Assembly: GCA_003158875.1 (NCBI GenBank)
Contig: PMLK01000030.1
Span: 1 to 36,443, forward strand
DNA length: 36,443 nt
Direction of reading: 5' to 3'
From: Chloroflexota bacterium
Lineage (GTDB): Bacteria > Chloroflexota > Limnocylindria > Limnocylindrales > CSP1-4
The notes under the pieces: model-generated
What the model was told of the DNA's origin: nothing
Seen by the model: the letters and a program-made list of their open reading frames with translations, nothing else
Database searches by the model: none
Shown: positions 16,105 to 23,816 of the stretch, piece after piece
Position numbering within the stretch: the stretch's first letter is position 1
Layout: the number at the start of each line of letters is the position of its first letter
Position numbers and translations under genes: made by a program

Positions 16105-16719
16105 ATGAACGTCAGCGAAGCACTCGACGCCTGGCAGGCTCAGTACTCGGGCCAACCGCCCGTCGGCTTCATGCTGCGCTTCAGCCATGAGTCGGTGTGG
16201 ACGAGGATCCACTACCTGCGCGAGACGACCGATCCTGCAACGGCTGAGGATGACCAGCAGACCGCCTCGCGCTTCGATGCTGTCGCCAGCGCGCTGTTCA
16301 ACGGCACGACCGTGCTGCTGCTCGCCATTCACCTGGACCCTCAGCATGAGTTGACTTCGGACCTGACAGCCCTGGGCGCCACCCAGATCGCTCCACCAGA
16401 CAGCTGGATCGAAACGCTGGGAGGTTACCTGCCGGACTTGGGCCGGGCCAATTTCGTGGCCGCGACCCTTAGCTGGAAGCGCGGCTGCATGGATCGCATC
16501 TGGCTGGACGTGGCGCGAGATCTGATGGGCCGGATTGCGGTTTTCTGCCCGGCCACGGGCGACGCATTCTGCCCATACGGCGGTGGTGCGGATGTGTTCG
16601 TCTGGGGCTCCGACCGCCGCTCCAGGCTGGGCGATCGATTCCGGGCCTGGCTGCCGACAACCGGCATGCCCGGCTCGCTATCTCCCCGGACCGCGGGCGT
16701 GGCCGTCGAGCGCGGCTAG
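16105..16719 (+). CDS. Unknown protein, faintly DUF3885-like
   Basis: 204 residues, no signal peptide or membrane helix. ATG 16105 has AAGGA six bases upstream. The N-terminal 'PVGFMLRF' followed by 'RFDAVASALFNGTTVLLLAIHL', and the late 'DAFCPYGGGADVFVWGSDRRSRLGDRFRAWLP', recall the layout of DUF3885 proteins ('LRFELG' ... 'HPYDDRGxD'). The match is loose and the key HPYDDRG motif is changed. Cys and Trp residues are rather frequent. Neighbours give no clue. It is likely a real gene by start site and codon pattern, but the function is unknown. Confidence 0.6.
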   Translation: MNVSEALDAWQAQYSGQPPVGFMLRFSHESVWTRIHYLRETTDPATAEDDQQTASRFDAVASALFNGTTVLLLAIHLDPQHELTSDLTALGATQIAPPDSWIETLGGYLPDLGRANFVAATLSWKRGCMDRIWLDVARDLMGRIAVFCPATGDAFCPYGGGADVFVWGSDRRSRLGDRFRAWLPTTGMPGSLSPRTAGVAVERG

Positions 16720-16916
16720 AGTTCGGCCACCATCGGCTTGACCTCGGTCGGCGCTCGGCTGAAGTTCGGCGGATGTTTTTCGCGGCCGATCGCCCCTGAG
16801 ACGGCTGCAGTGCCAGGGGAACCCCTAGGCAATTCCGCCAGTGACGGGCTTATGAACCAGCCTGCCGACACCGACACTCTGAGCGGAGGGGCCGCACCAC
16901 CAGCCAGGAGCCAGAA

Positions 16917-17618
16917 GTGGACGGCTTGTCAAGCGTGCAGCTCAACTCGTCGATAAGCACGGTTGGGCTGCAAACAATCGATTCCCAGCACAAGCGAACG
17001 CATCCCGGGATGGATGCTGCCGCGAAGCTGCTGGGAATGAGTTCGAGTGACCTTCGTTCCGCCCTGCAGAGCGGCCAGAGTCTCACTCAGATTGCCTCCT
17101 CGAAGGGCATCAGCCAGGACAAATTGACCGCCGCCATGGCCTCGGCCATTCAGGAGGCCAACCCGACCATGTCCTCCGATCAGGCGACCAAGGTGGCAAC
17201 CGAAATCGCCACCCGCACTCCGCCAGCCGGTGGAAGGCCAGCCGGTGGCCCTCCTCCGACCGATGGCACCGACTCCACGAGTTCGACCCAGAACTCCTCG
17301 GGCACGTCCTCCGTCGGCGGGCATCATCACCACCGGCACAAGGCGATGGGCGCCGCAATGGACGCGGCCGCTCAGACGCTCGGCCTCAGTAAGGACGACC
17401 TGGTGTCGTCGCTGCAGAGCGGCCAGAGCCTCTCATCACTGGCCAAATCGAAGGGTGTGAGCACCGACGATCTGGTCAAGGCGATGGCGACGGCGCTTCA
17501 GGGAGTCGATACCAGCCTGACCGGGACGCAGGCCACCAGCCTTGCGACCGACATGGTCAACCGCATGCCGGGATCGCAGGATCAGGGCGCCTCGGGCAGC
17601 CTGAGCATCACCGCCTGA
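16917..17618 (+). CDS. Tandemly duplicated helical protein with His-rich linker
   Basis: 233 residues from GTG 16917 (AGGAG site seven bases ahead). Two copies of a ~70-residue helical unit occupy residues 32-103 and 148-217. Each begins 'MDAAA..LG', contains 'SLQSGQSL' or 'ALQSGQSL', a 'SKG(I/V)S.D.L..AMA.A' helix and a closing 'QAT..AT' helix. The 'SGQSL...A..KG(I/V)S.D.L' stretch resembles the motif of DUF2680-type actinobacterial proteins, usually exported, yet no signal peptide is present here. The linker is Gly/Pro/Ser/Thr-rich and ends in a natural HHHHRH cluster (136-141) that could bind metal. A strong terminator follows. Function unknown. Confidence 0.75.
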   Translation: MDGLSSVQLNSSISTVGLQTIDSQHKRTHPGMDAAAKLLGMSSSDLRSALQSGQSLTQIASSKGISQDKLTAAMASAIQEANPTMSSDQATKVATEIATRTPPAGGRPAGGPPPTDGTDSTSSTQNSSGTSSVGGHHHHRHKAMGAAMDAAAQTLGLSKDDLVSSLQSGQSLSSLAKSKGVSTDDLVKAMATALQGVDTSLTGTQATSLATDMVNRMPGSQDQGASGSLSITA

Positions 17619-17655
17619 CGAGTGTCGCCGCCCTCGGCCCGAGAGTGGCGCAAAC

Positions 17656-17704
17656 ACATGAAACGGCCGGTCGCGGAGGGGGAAAGCGGCCGGCCGTTTC
17701 ATGT
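17656..17704 (+). terminator. Strong hairpin terminator
   Basis: A 15-bp perfect stem (17656-17670/17690-17704) with GC-rich core lies 38 bases after the stop of the duplicated helical protein. The A-rich left arm and T-rich right arm would also serve on the minus strand. Confidence 0.8.
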
Positions 17705-17842
17705 CCGTAGTGCCCGGCGCCGTTGAGGATGCTCTCTCTCCGTCGGGCACATCCATTTCACCGTCGGTTCCTGATGAAGTGCTGAAACCCCTGATTAATA
17801 GGTGTTAACCCGCCGTTCCGGATTGCGCGCTGAGCGCGGCGA

Positions 17843-17874
17843 TCCAGTCGGACGCCCTGGTCCAGTCGGACGCC
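17843..17874. repeat. 14-bp direct repeat
   Basis: 'tccagtcggacgcc' occurs at 17843-17856 and 17861-17874, an 18-bp period, in the intergenic region 90 bp ahead of the Erf-VIT1 gene. It may be a tandem duplication or a paired binding site. Confidence 0.6.
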
Positions 17875-17961
17875 TCGGAGCGGCCGGCCAATCCGGCCCG
17901 AACTGGGGTCTATCGGAGCCGTGGTGTTGTCGGCGGGGGCGAGAGCGGCGACACTAGGTCC

Positions 17962-19197
17962 ATGAGCTCAGCCAAGAAGTCCGCTTCGACCACCCGGCCA
18001 GCCGCCACGCCGCCCGCCGGCCCCACGACCCGGCCAGCCGCCACGCCGCCCGCCGACCGGGCGCCCGCCAGCAAAGCCGATATCGCCCGCTACCGCGAGA
18101 ACCTCCAGGGCGAAGTGGACGCTGTTGCTCTCTATTCGCTCCTCCGGGAGAAGGAGTCGAGCGAGGCGGTGCGGGACTTCTACGCCCGCATGGTGGACGT
18201 GGAGTCGATCCATGCCAACGTATGGCGCGATCGGCTCGCCACGGCCGGCATCGCCACGGACGGCATGGGCCCGGCATGGCGGACTCGCGTCCTCATGTTC
18301 GTCGCCAATCACTTCGGCCCCAGCCTGGTAGTCCCGACCATCGCCGAGCGCGAGGCAGCCGACGAGGCTATGTACGACGACCAGCCCGAGGCGCTGGAAC
18401 GGATGCCCGGCGACGAGCGGAGCCACGCCCGGCTGTTTCGGGAACTTGCCGCGGGCGGCGGGGTCGAGGGCGGCGCCATTGCGCGCATCGAAGGTCGGCA
18501 CCGCGGCAGCGGCGGCAACCAGCTACGGGCGGCGGTCCTTGGCGCGAACGACGGCCTCGTCTCGAATCTGAGCATCTCGATGGGCGTGGCCGGGGCTGCT
18601 GCCACGACCGCCGCGTCCGGTAATCCCGTTCTGGTCGCCGGCATGGCCGGCATGCTGGCCGGGGCTCTGTCGATGGCGATCGGGGAGTGGCTGTCGGTGC
18701 AGAGCGCGCGCGAGCTATACGCCCATCAGGTGCGAGTCGAGCGGGAGGAACTCCTCAACGTCCCGGACGAGGAAGAGGAGGAGCTGACACTCATCTATCA
18801 AAGCAAGGGCCTGACTGCCGAGCAGGCACGCTTGATGTCCAAGTCGATCGTGGGCGGGGAAATTGGCCGGGCTGTCGACACACTGGCGCGCGAGGAACTC
18901 GGGATCGATCCACAAGAATTGGGCGGCTCGGCCTGGGTCGCGGCCGTGACGTCATTCTTCCTTTTCGCGGTCGGCGCGGTAGTACCGATCTCGCCATTCT
19001 TTTTCGCCACCGGCTTGCCCGCGGTCGTGGCGTCGATTGTCGTGAGCGCCGCTGCGCTCATGCTCGTGGGCGCGGCGATCACGATCGTGACTGGGTCCAG
19101 CGTCCTCAAGACTGGCGGCCGTCAAGTTCTGCTCGGATTGTTGGCCGCAGCGGTTACGTTCGGGCTTGGGACCCTCGTTGGTCACGCGGTCGGGTAG
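17962..19197 (+). CDS. Erf-VIT1 fusion: rubrerythrin/ferritin-like domain plus CCC1/VIT1 iron-manganese transporter (MbfA-like)
   Basis: 411 residues. A basic, Pro/Thr/Ala-rich N-terminal tail holds a 12-residue tandem repeat (about 12-34). A ferritin-like di-iron domain (38-165) carries E51, E81-xx-H84 ('VESIH'), E131 and E152-xx-H155 ('DERSH'). The C-terminal VIT1/CCC1 membrane domain (175-411) begins with 'LRAAVLGANDGLVSNLSISMG', the family signature, and has about five helices. Members such as MbfA export iron and resist iron/peroxide stress, with the di-iron domain acting as sensor or feeder in the cytoplasm. ATG 17962 has only a weak AGGT upstream. It is transcribed alone. Confidence 0.9.
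   Translation: MSSAKKSASTTRPAATPPAGPTTRPAATPPADRAPASKADIARYRENLQGEVDAVALYSLLREKESSEAVRDFYARMVDVESIHANVWRDRLATAGIATDGMGPAWRTRVLMFVANHFGPSLVVPTIAEREAADEAMYDDQPEALERMPGDERSHARLFRELAAGGGVEGGAIARIEGRHRGSGGNQLRAAVLGANDGLVSNLSISMGVAGAAATTAASGNPVLVAGMAGMLAGALSMAIGEWLSVQSARELYAHQVRVEREELLNVPDEEEEELTLIYQSKGLTAEQARLMSKSIVGGEIGRAVDTLAREELGIDPQELGGSAWVAAVTSFFLFAVGAVVPISPFFFATGLPAVVASIVVSAAALMLVGAAITIVTGSSVLKTGGRQVLLGLLAAAVTFGLGTLVGHAVG
17993..18055. repeat. In-gene 36-bp tandem repeat (27 bp perfect)
   Basis: A 27-bp identical segment at 17993-18019 recurs at 18029-18055, period 36 bp. It encodes the two TTRPAATPPA units in the disordered tail of the Erf-VIT1 protein and is likely to vary in copy number. 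Confidence 0.85.
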
Positions 19198-19244
19198 GGT
19201 AGGATTGAGGTAATCCACCACCCACAGTCAGGAGCCTCAGCCTC

Positions 19245-20927
19245 GTGAACTCGGAGCAATCTACCGCGCCTGAACGCGGCGACTTCATCCGTGAGATCGT
19301 GGCCGCCGACTTGCGCGAGGGCCGCGTCAAGGGCGTCATCACCCGCTTCCCGCCGGAGCCCAACGGCTATTTGCATATCGGCCACGCCAAGGCGATCTGC
19401 ATCGATTTCGGGGTGGCCCGAGATTTCGGTGGCCGTACGAACCTGCGCTTCGACGACACCAACCCGGTCAAGGAAGAGCAGGAGTTCATCGACGGCATCG
19501 AGGCGGACGTGCGTTGGCTCGGCTTCGATTGGGGCAAGCATCTCTACTTCGCCTCGAACTATTTCGATCAGCTCTACGAGTGGGCCGTCTATCTGATCAA
19601 TGCCGGCAAGGCCTACGTGGACGATCTCACGGCTGACGAAATCCGCGAACACAGGGGCACTCTCACCGATCCGGGTCGCAATTCGCCCTACCGAGATCGC
19701 TCGACAGCAGAGAACCTGGACCTGTTCGAGCGCATGCGAGCCGGCGAGTTCCCGGATGGTGCCCGCGTTCTGCGCGCCAAGATCGACATGGCGGCCCCGA
19801 ACATCAATCTGCGCGACCCAGTCATGTACCGCATCCTGCATGCTTCGCACCCGCGCACCGGCGACAAGTGGTGCATCTACCCGACGTACGACTACGCCCA
19901 CGGCCAGTCGGATGCGATCGAGGGCATCACGCATTCGCTGTGCACGCTCGAGTTCGAGATTCACCGGCCGCTGTACGACTGGTTCATCGAGAACCTGCCC
20001 GTCCCGGCGCGTCCCCACCAGTGGGAATTCGCTCGGCTCAACATCACCTACACCGTCCTGTCGAAGCGCGTTCTCAAGCGCCTCGTCGATGAGCATTACG
20101 TCCGCGGCTGGGATGACCCACGCATGCCGACGATCGCCGGGTTGCGACGCCGCGGCTTCCCGGCCTCAGGCATCCGCGACTTCGTCACCGAGGTCGGTGT
20201 GGCCAAGGCGGACAGCACCGTCGAGATGGCTATGTTCGAACACGTCATCCGCGACGTTCTGAACCGCAAGGCCCTGCGCCGTTTTGCGGTGCTATCGCCG
20301 CTCAAGGTGGTCATCGAGAACTATCCGGAAGGCCAGACTGAAGAGATGGACGTACCGAACAGTCCGGAGAACCCGGATGCGGGTACGCGCCACGTCGAAT
20401 TCGGCCGCGAGCTGTGGATCGAACGCGAGGACTTCATGGAGGAGCCGCTGCCGAAGTTCTTCCGGTTGGCTCCCGGCCGAGAAGTGCGGCTTCGGTCCGC
20501 GTACTTCATTACCTGCAAGGACGTCGTGAAGAATTCCGCAGGCGAGGTCGTGGAGCTGCGCTGCACCTACGACCCGGCAACGCGTGGCGGCGACTCGCCC
20601 GATGGCCGCAAGCCCAAGGCCACTCTTCACTGGCTGTCCGCGGCGAACGCGGTCCTGGCCGAAGTTCGGCTGTACGACTATTTGTTTACGCGACCCGATC
20701 CGGGCGCCGACGGCGACCTCTTCGCCGACGTAAACCCCGCGTCCGAGACGGTGTTGCAGGGCTGCATGCTCGAACCCGCGTTGGCTGCGACGCCGATCGG
20801 CGAGACCGTCCAGTTCGAGCGCTTGGGCTATTTTTGCCCGGACCTGGACTCAAGCCCTGAGCGTCTCGTGTTCAACCGGACGTTGACGCTGAAGGACGGC
20901 TGGGCCAAGGCTCAAGCCAGGGGCTGA
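19245..20927 (+). CDS. glnS: Glutaminyl-tRNA synthetase
   Basis: 560 residues, normal length for bacterial GlnRS. It charges tRNA-Gln with glutamine in the cytoplasm. Class I features are '[17 protein letters not shown]' (HIGH at 44-47), 'LRFDDTNP', the GlnRS-type '[26 protein letters not shown]' and a KMSKS variant 'VLSKR'. The anticodon-binding beta-barrel follows ('[15 protein letters not shown]', '[13 protein letters not shown]', 'GKPKATLHW'-like '[11 protein letters not shown]'). 'YDY' and 'FERLGYF' mark the GlnRS C-terminus. It starts at GTG 19245 with GGAG about 12 bases ahead. Having GlnRS means the indirect Glu-to-Gln (GatCAB) route is not needed for tRNA-Gln. A tRNA-Gln gene lies 8.6 kb downstream. 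Confidence 0.96.
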   Translation: MNSEQSTAPERGDFIREIVAADLREGRVKGVITRFPPEPNGYLHIGHAKAICIDFGVARDFGGRTNLRFDDTNPVKEEQEFIDGIEADVRWLGFDWGKHLYFASNYFDQLYEWAVYLINAGKAYVDDLTADEIREHRGTLTDPGRNSPYRDRSTAENLDLFERMRAGEFPDGARVLRAKIDMAAPNINLRDPVMYRILHASHPRTGDKWCIYPTYDYAHGQSDAIEGITHSLCTLEFEIHRPLYDWFIENLPVPARPHQWEFARLNITYTVLSKRVLKRLVDEHYVRGWDDPRMPTIAGLRRRGFPASGIRDFVTEVGVAKADSTVEMAMFEHVIRDVLNRKALRRFAVLSPLKVVIENYPEGQTEEMDVPNSPENPDAGTRHVEFGRELWIEREDFMEEPLPKFFRLAPGREVRLRSAYFITCKDVVKNSAGEVVELRCTYDPATRGGDSPDGRKPKATLHWLSAANAVLAEVRLYDYLFTRPDPGADGDLFADVNPASETVLQGCMLEPALAATPIGETVQFERLGYFCPDLDSSPERLVFNRTLTLKDGWAKAQARG

Positions 20928-20963
20928 TCGGGCGCCCCGGACGGAGCGGTCAGACTGCGCCGC

Positions 20964-21006
20964 GTGCCGCGTGCCGCGCTTGCCGCATGCCGCGCTTGCC
21001 GCGTGG
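20964..21006. repeat. Short tandem GTGCCGC-type repeat
   Basis: Units GTGCCGC, GTGCCGC, GCTTGCCGC, ATGCCGC and GCTTGCCGC follow each other directly, alternating 7 and 9 nt. Probably slippage-derived; no function seen. Confidence 0.6.
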
Positions 21007-21046
21007 CCCCGCCCAGCCACGGCCGCGCCCGCTCGCAATTTCTGGG

Positions 21047-21227
21047 CAGATTCAAATCGGGGTAGCACGGGCCCAAGTCGAACTGTCTCGGGCGCACATT
21101 CATGCCTGCGCCGGACGGAGAACTCTGGTGACGCAGCCCACCGCAGAGTGAAGAGCAGCCATCGGCGCCACTTCTCTGGCCGATGCCCCGCCAGATTTGC
21201 ATCTCGTGCTACCCGGGCTTGAATCTG
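21047..21227. ncRNA. Candidate structured RNA or small MITE-like element (181 nt)
   Basis: The ends form a 23-nt terminal stem (21047-21069 with 21205-21227; 20 of 23 pairs). Inside are three separate hairpins: 21091-21096/21107-21112 (6 bp perfect), 21123-21127/21144-21148 extended by GTG/CAC, and 21160-21164/21181-21185 continuing into GCCA/TGGC past a 2-nt bulge. A closed multi-branch fold of about 180 nt suits a non-coding RNA (the length is close to 6S RNA, but no 6S motif was recognised). The terminal inverted repeat would equally suit a non-autonomous mobile element. The strand cannot be decided. Confidence 0.4.
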
Positions 21228-21295
21228 ATTGGAAATCAGTCTGCACTGCGCAGGGGTTCGTGGCTCAATCATTGAGCTTTAGCACGAGGCTGACC

Positions 21296-21332
21296 GCTGC
21301 GCCCCGGCGCCCGCCGCTCGCCGGGGCGCAGC
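21296..21332. other. Perfect 14-bp GC hairpin
   Basis: Arms 21296-21309 and 21319-21332 pair without mismatch around a 9-nt loop. It sits 18 bp from the terminator of the next gene. It may be a second terminator-like stem for glnS or part of the structured interval. Confidence 0.65.
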
Positions 21333-21350
21333 GACCACTTGCGCCGGAAT

Positions 21351-21384
21351 CGAAAAGGGGCCCGAGTAATCGGGCCCCTTTTCG
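21351..21384. terminator. Bidirectional terminator between glnS and the zinc-ribbon gene
   Basis: A 14-bp perfect stem (21351-21364/21371-21384), GC-rich core with CCCCTTTTCG/CGAAAAGGGG ends, 6-nt loop. It lies 20 bp beyond the stop of the minus-strand zinc-ribbon gene and gives a T-run on both strands. Confidence 0.85.
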
Positions 21385-21403
21385 ATGTATTGCGAGTTGA
21401 GGT

Positions 21404-21748
21404 CTAGTAGCGGTTGCTCGAGCTTCGCTGGCTGGTGAAGCAATCGCTGCAGTAGACGGGCTTGGCGCCGCTTGGCCGGAATGGCACCTGGGCCTCGCGG
21501 CCACAAGTCGAGCAGGTTGCGCTGAACATCTCCCGCGGGCCGCTGGAGTAGCCGCCGCCGGAGCCGCCACGATCAGAGTAGCCGCCGCCGGAGCTATCGC
21601 CGCGGGCCGCCTTCTTGGCCGCGCGACACGAAGGGCATCGGCGCGGTTCGCTGAATTGGCGATCCGCGTAGAACTGCTGCTCGCTCGAGGTGAATGCGAA
21701 TTCCTGGTTGCAGTCTGCGCAAACCAGAGTCTTGTCTTGTCCGTACAA
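21404..21748 (-). CDS. Two-site zinc-ribbon protein with Gly/Ser/Tyr/Arg linker
   Basis: 114 residues from TTG 21748, which has AAGGAG eight bases upstream; the open frame runs to 22114 but the added residues are low-complexity and overlap the end of the LacI-type gene. Site one is C10-xx-C13 ... C38-xx-C41 and site two is C79-xx-C82 ... C100-xx-C103. The segment 'TLVCADCNQEF.FT..EQ.FYADR' and the end 'VPFRPSGAKPVYCSDCF' match a small zinc-ribbon family common in Chloroflexota and related phyla, possibly RNA- or ribosome-associated. Between the sites is an RGG/GGYS-like disordered linker (49-71). It is expressed from a probable promoter at about 21858-21885 with a leader of about 100 nt. Confidence 0.85.
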   Translation of the reverse strand: MYGQDKTLVCADCNQEFAFTSSEQQFYADRQFSEPRRCPSCRAAKKAARGDSSGGGYSDRGGSGGGYSSGPREMFSATCSTCGREAQVPFRPSGAKPVYCSDCFTSQRSSSNRY

Positions 21749-21857
21749 AAAACGAACTCCTTCTCTTGCGGCGCCAGCGAGCCTTTCTCGCCGAAAACCG
21801 ATGAGAGGGAGTTTCGTGTGCCGCAATATTTGAACACCTTGTTGGTGTCTAGATCGC

Positions 21858-21885
21858 ATGCTAACACACTTCGCGCTGGTTGCAA
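21858..21885 (-). promoter_or_regulatory. Probable promoter of the zinc-ribbon gene
   Basis: Read on the minus strand: TTGCAA (21885-21880), 16-bp spacer, TAGCAT (21863-21858). Transcription would begin near 21850, leaving an untranslated leader of about 100 nt. It rests on consensus likeness only. Confidence 0.4.
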
Positions 21886-21950
21886 GAACGAATGTTCGGC
21901 CCCATTTCGCAGAGGTGCGATAACGCTGCCGAGGCTTGGCGTGATTGATT

Positions 21951-22040
21951 GGTACCGCTCCGCGAGGTTGGTCGCTCCGTGGCGCCCTGCCCTGGCCCGG
22001 TACCGCTCCGCGAGGTTGGCCGCCCCGGGGCGCCCTTGCC
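21951..22040. repeat. Tandem 48-bp imperfect repeat
   Basis: Two units start 'ggtaccgctccgcgaggttg' at 21951 and 21999 and stay alike through 'gcgccct'/'gcgccctt' with a few C/T and G/C changes. They lie just downstream of the LacI-type gene, where a terminator would be expected, but do not form a classic one. Confidence 0.75.
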
Positions 22041-22068
22041 CGCGTCCTCGCCCGGAGAGTAGCCGGGG

Positions 22069-23694
22069 CTAGGGCGCGACTACGACGGTCGGATCGGAAA
22101 GGGCCAGGAAGCACGTTGACGTTGGAATTGCCGCGGCCAGTTTCGCAAGCTTGTCAGCCGGGATCGCCACCACGACGCTACCAAGTCTCTCCGGTGCCCC
22201 GACTGGTTCGAAGGTCTTCTGCTCCCCGGTGAACGGCAATCCGCTGACAGTGCGCAGCGCCAGGACTCGCAGGTTGGGCCAGACATTCGGGGGCATCGCG
22301 TCCGACCCGCCCTCTGGTACGTCCCCTGGTTTGGCGGATGCGATTCCCGTGTTCACCGAGGCCGCATCATCCTGGTCCGCATGCGGTTTCGGCACGGCCA
22401 CGACCGTCACGTGAGCCCCCGGAGCAACGGCTCCGCCCACGGCCTGTGACGGATCGACGGGGATGGCGAATGCCACTTCACCGGGGCCGAGCGCCGCCCC
22501 CAGGCCGAACATGGCGCCGGAGCTCCCGACCGCGGGGACCCCAGAGACTGAGGAAATGCCGGTGACGCCCACTCCAAGGCGCGTTCCGTCGGAAGCTCGT
22601 CCGGTGGCGATCAGAGTCGCCAGCTCACCCGGAGGAGCGGTCGACTCGCGAACGACGAGGGTCGGAGTGAATTGGATGATGCTCGGATCGTGCCGAGCCG
22701 AGGAGTCCCGCGCTAGAGCGACGGCTATACGAACGCCCTCAGCCACGATCTCGCGCGTCGGCATCTTCAGCGTCGTGAGGCCGGGAGCCGTATAGGCCGA
22801 GACCGTGAGATCGTCCCATCCCACGACCGACAGCCTGCTGGGGACGATCCCGCCGAAGGCATAAGCCGCGTGGAGGACTCCGACGGCCGTCAAGTCCGTA
22901 GATGTGGCAACGGCCGTCGGCGGTTGGGGCAGGCTCAGCAGCGCCCGAAGGGCCGTCTCACCACCGGCAAGGGTGTTGGGCACCCGCTGAACGTATCCGT
23001 CTTGTATGCCGCCGAAGCGATCGTGCATGAATTCCAGGTAAGCCTGCTCACGGAGCAAGTTGTCACCGGGGAGTCGGGCGCTGACGAATGCGATCCGCTC
23101 GTGTCCCAACCCGATCAGATGTTCCAGCCCGAGCATCGTTCCGGCGCGGTTGTCTACGTCCACGGACGGGAACTCGAGTGGGCTGACGCCCTGCCATAGG
23201 GCTACTACCGGCACCTTGGAGGCCCGCAGATCCGCCAGCAGACGTGGCTGATCTTCCAGGTCGCCGACCATGATCACCGCGTCGCAATAACGAACCTCCA
23301 GTACGGTCTTGAGCGGCAGGCCTTCCCGCCAGCGACCCTGGCCACCGACAACGATGTTGTACTCGTGGTTTACCGCCTCCTGCGCCAGTGCTTCGATAGC
23401 GTCGGCGAAGAACGGGTCGCTGAAGTCGCGCATAACCGCGCCGATCAGCATTGTCCGGGAGCCGGCCAGGCCGCGGGCCAGCGGGTTGGGACGGAATCCG
23501 AGGCGATCGGCCGCTTCCATGACGCGCGCGCGCGTATCGGCGGCGATCGGTACCCGAGATGGGGCCGCGTTGAAGACGCGCGACACGGTACTCCGGTCCA
23601 CTCCAGACGCCAGGGCCACGTCGCGCATAGTCGGCGGCACGGAGCCACGCGGCGTCGAGGCGGCGCCCCGGCTCTTGGATGGACCTTCGGGCAC
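22069..23694 (-). CDS. LacI-family transcriptional regulator fused to an RcpC/CpaB-like C-terminal domain
   Basis: 541 residues against about 340 for a normal LacI protein. Residues 21-75 are the LacI helix-turn-helix and hinge ('TMRDVALASGVDRSTVSRVFN', 'ADRLGFRPNPLARGL'). Residues 80-350 are the sugar-binding periplasmic-protein-like core ending in the usual 'LVVREST'. The frame continues through a Gly/Ala/Val linker into residues 400-541: 'PGEVAFAIPVDPSQAVGGAVAPGAHVTVVA', then 'LRVLALRTVSG' and 'VVVAIPADKLAKLAAA', the pattern of the RcpC/SAF domain of the Flp pilus protein CpaB. No stop or start site separates the parts. GTG 23694 has GGGAGG upstream. It lies 122 bp behind the GH127 gene on the same strand and probably represses the arabinoside locus. 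Confidence 0.85.
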   Translation of the reverse strand: MPEGPSKSRGAASTPRGSVPPTMRDVALASGVDRSTVSRVFNAAPSRVPIAADTRARVMEAADRLGFRPNPLARGLAGSRTMLIGAVMRDFSDPFFADAIEALAQEAVNHEYNIVVGGQGRWREGLPLKTVLEVRYCDAVIMVGDLEDQPRLLADLRASKVPVVALWQGVSPLEFPSVDVDNRAGTMLGLEHLIGLGHERIAFVSARLPGDNLLREQAYLEFMHDRFGGIQDGYVQRVPNTLAGGETALRALLSLPQPPTAVATSTDLTAVGVLHAAYAFGGIVPSRLSVVGWDDLTVSAYTAPGLTTLKMPTREIVAEGVRIAVALARDSSARHDPSIIQFTPTLVVRESTAPPGELATLIATGRASDGTRLGVGVTGISSVSGVPAVGSSGAMFGLGAALGPGEVAFAIPVDPSQAVGGAVAPGAHVTVVAVPKPHADQDDAASVNTGIASAKPGDVPEGGSDAMPPNVWPNLRVLALRTVSGLPFTGEQKTFEPVGAPERLGSVVVAIPADKLAKLAAAIPTSTCFLALSDPTVVVAP

Positions 23695-23816
23695 GAAGTC
23701 GAGCCTCCCTAACTGAACCTCGGCGGACTTCCCAGTAGCAAACGGAAGACAAGCGTGCAGCTTATCTCCCTGTTGCCGGAGCCTACCACTCCCGGCGATT
23801 CAGGCCCGACCAAAAA

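Larger units (their letters stand above)
20928..21403. other. Gene-free 476-bp interval rich in secondary structure
   Basis: Between convergent glnS and the zinc-ribbon gene no credible protein frame exists. From left to right it holds a degenerate GTGCCGC-type simple repeat (20964-21006), a 181-nt inverted-repeat element with internal hairpins (21047-21227), a 7-bp palindromic hairpin (21263-21277), a perfect 14-bp hairpin (21296-21332) and a terminator (21351-21384). Confidence 0.7.
21749..22068. other. Intergenic 320 bp: leader/promoter of zinc-ribbon gene and tandem repeats
   Basis: On the minus strand the region holds two 48-bp-spaced repeats just after the LacI-type gene, then a sigma70-like promoter, then a leader of about 100 nt with a small ACACC-AACAA-GGTGT hairpin before the TTG start. 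No protein gene was found. Confidence 0.6.

Noticed and set aside
17843-18055. CRISPR-like repeats
   Set aside because: Only two copies each, with periods of 18 and 36 bp, one of them coding for a protein repeat; no array or cas gene.
21047-21227. Identification of the structured element as 6S RNA
   Set aside because: The length is similar, but the conserved central bubble and flanking sequence motifs could not be matched.
21749-22114. N-terminal extension of the zinc-ribbon gene to 22114
   Set aside because: It would overlap the end of the LacI-type gene and read through tandem repeats; TTG 21748 has a proper AAGGAG site and starts the conserved part.
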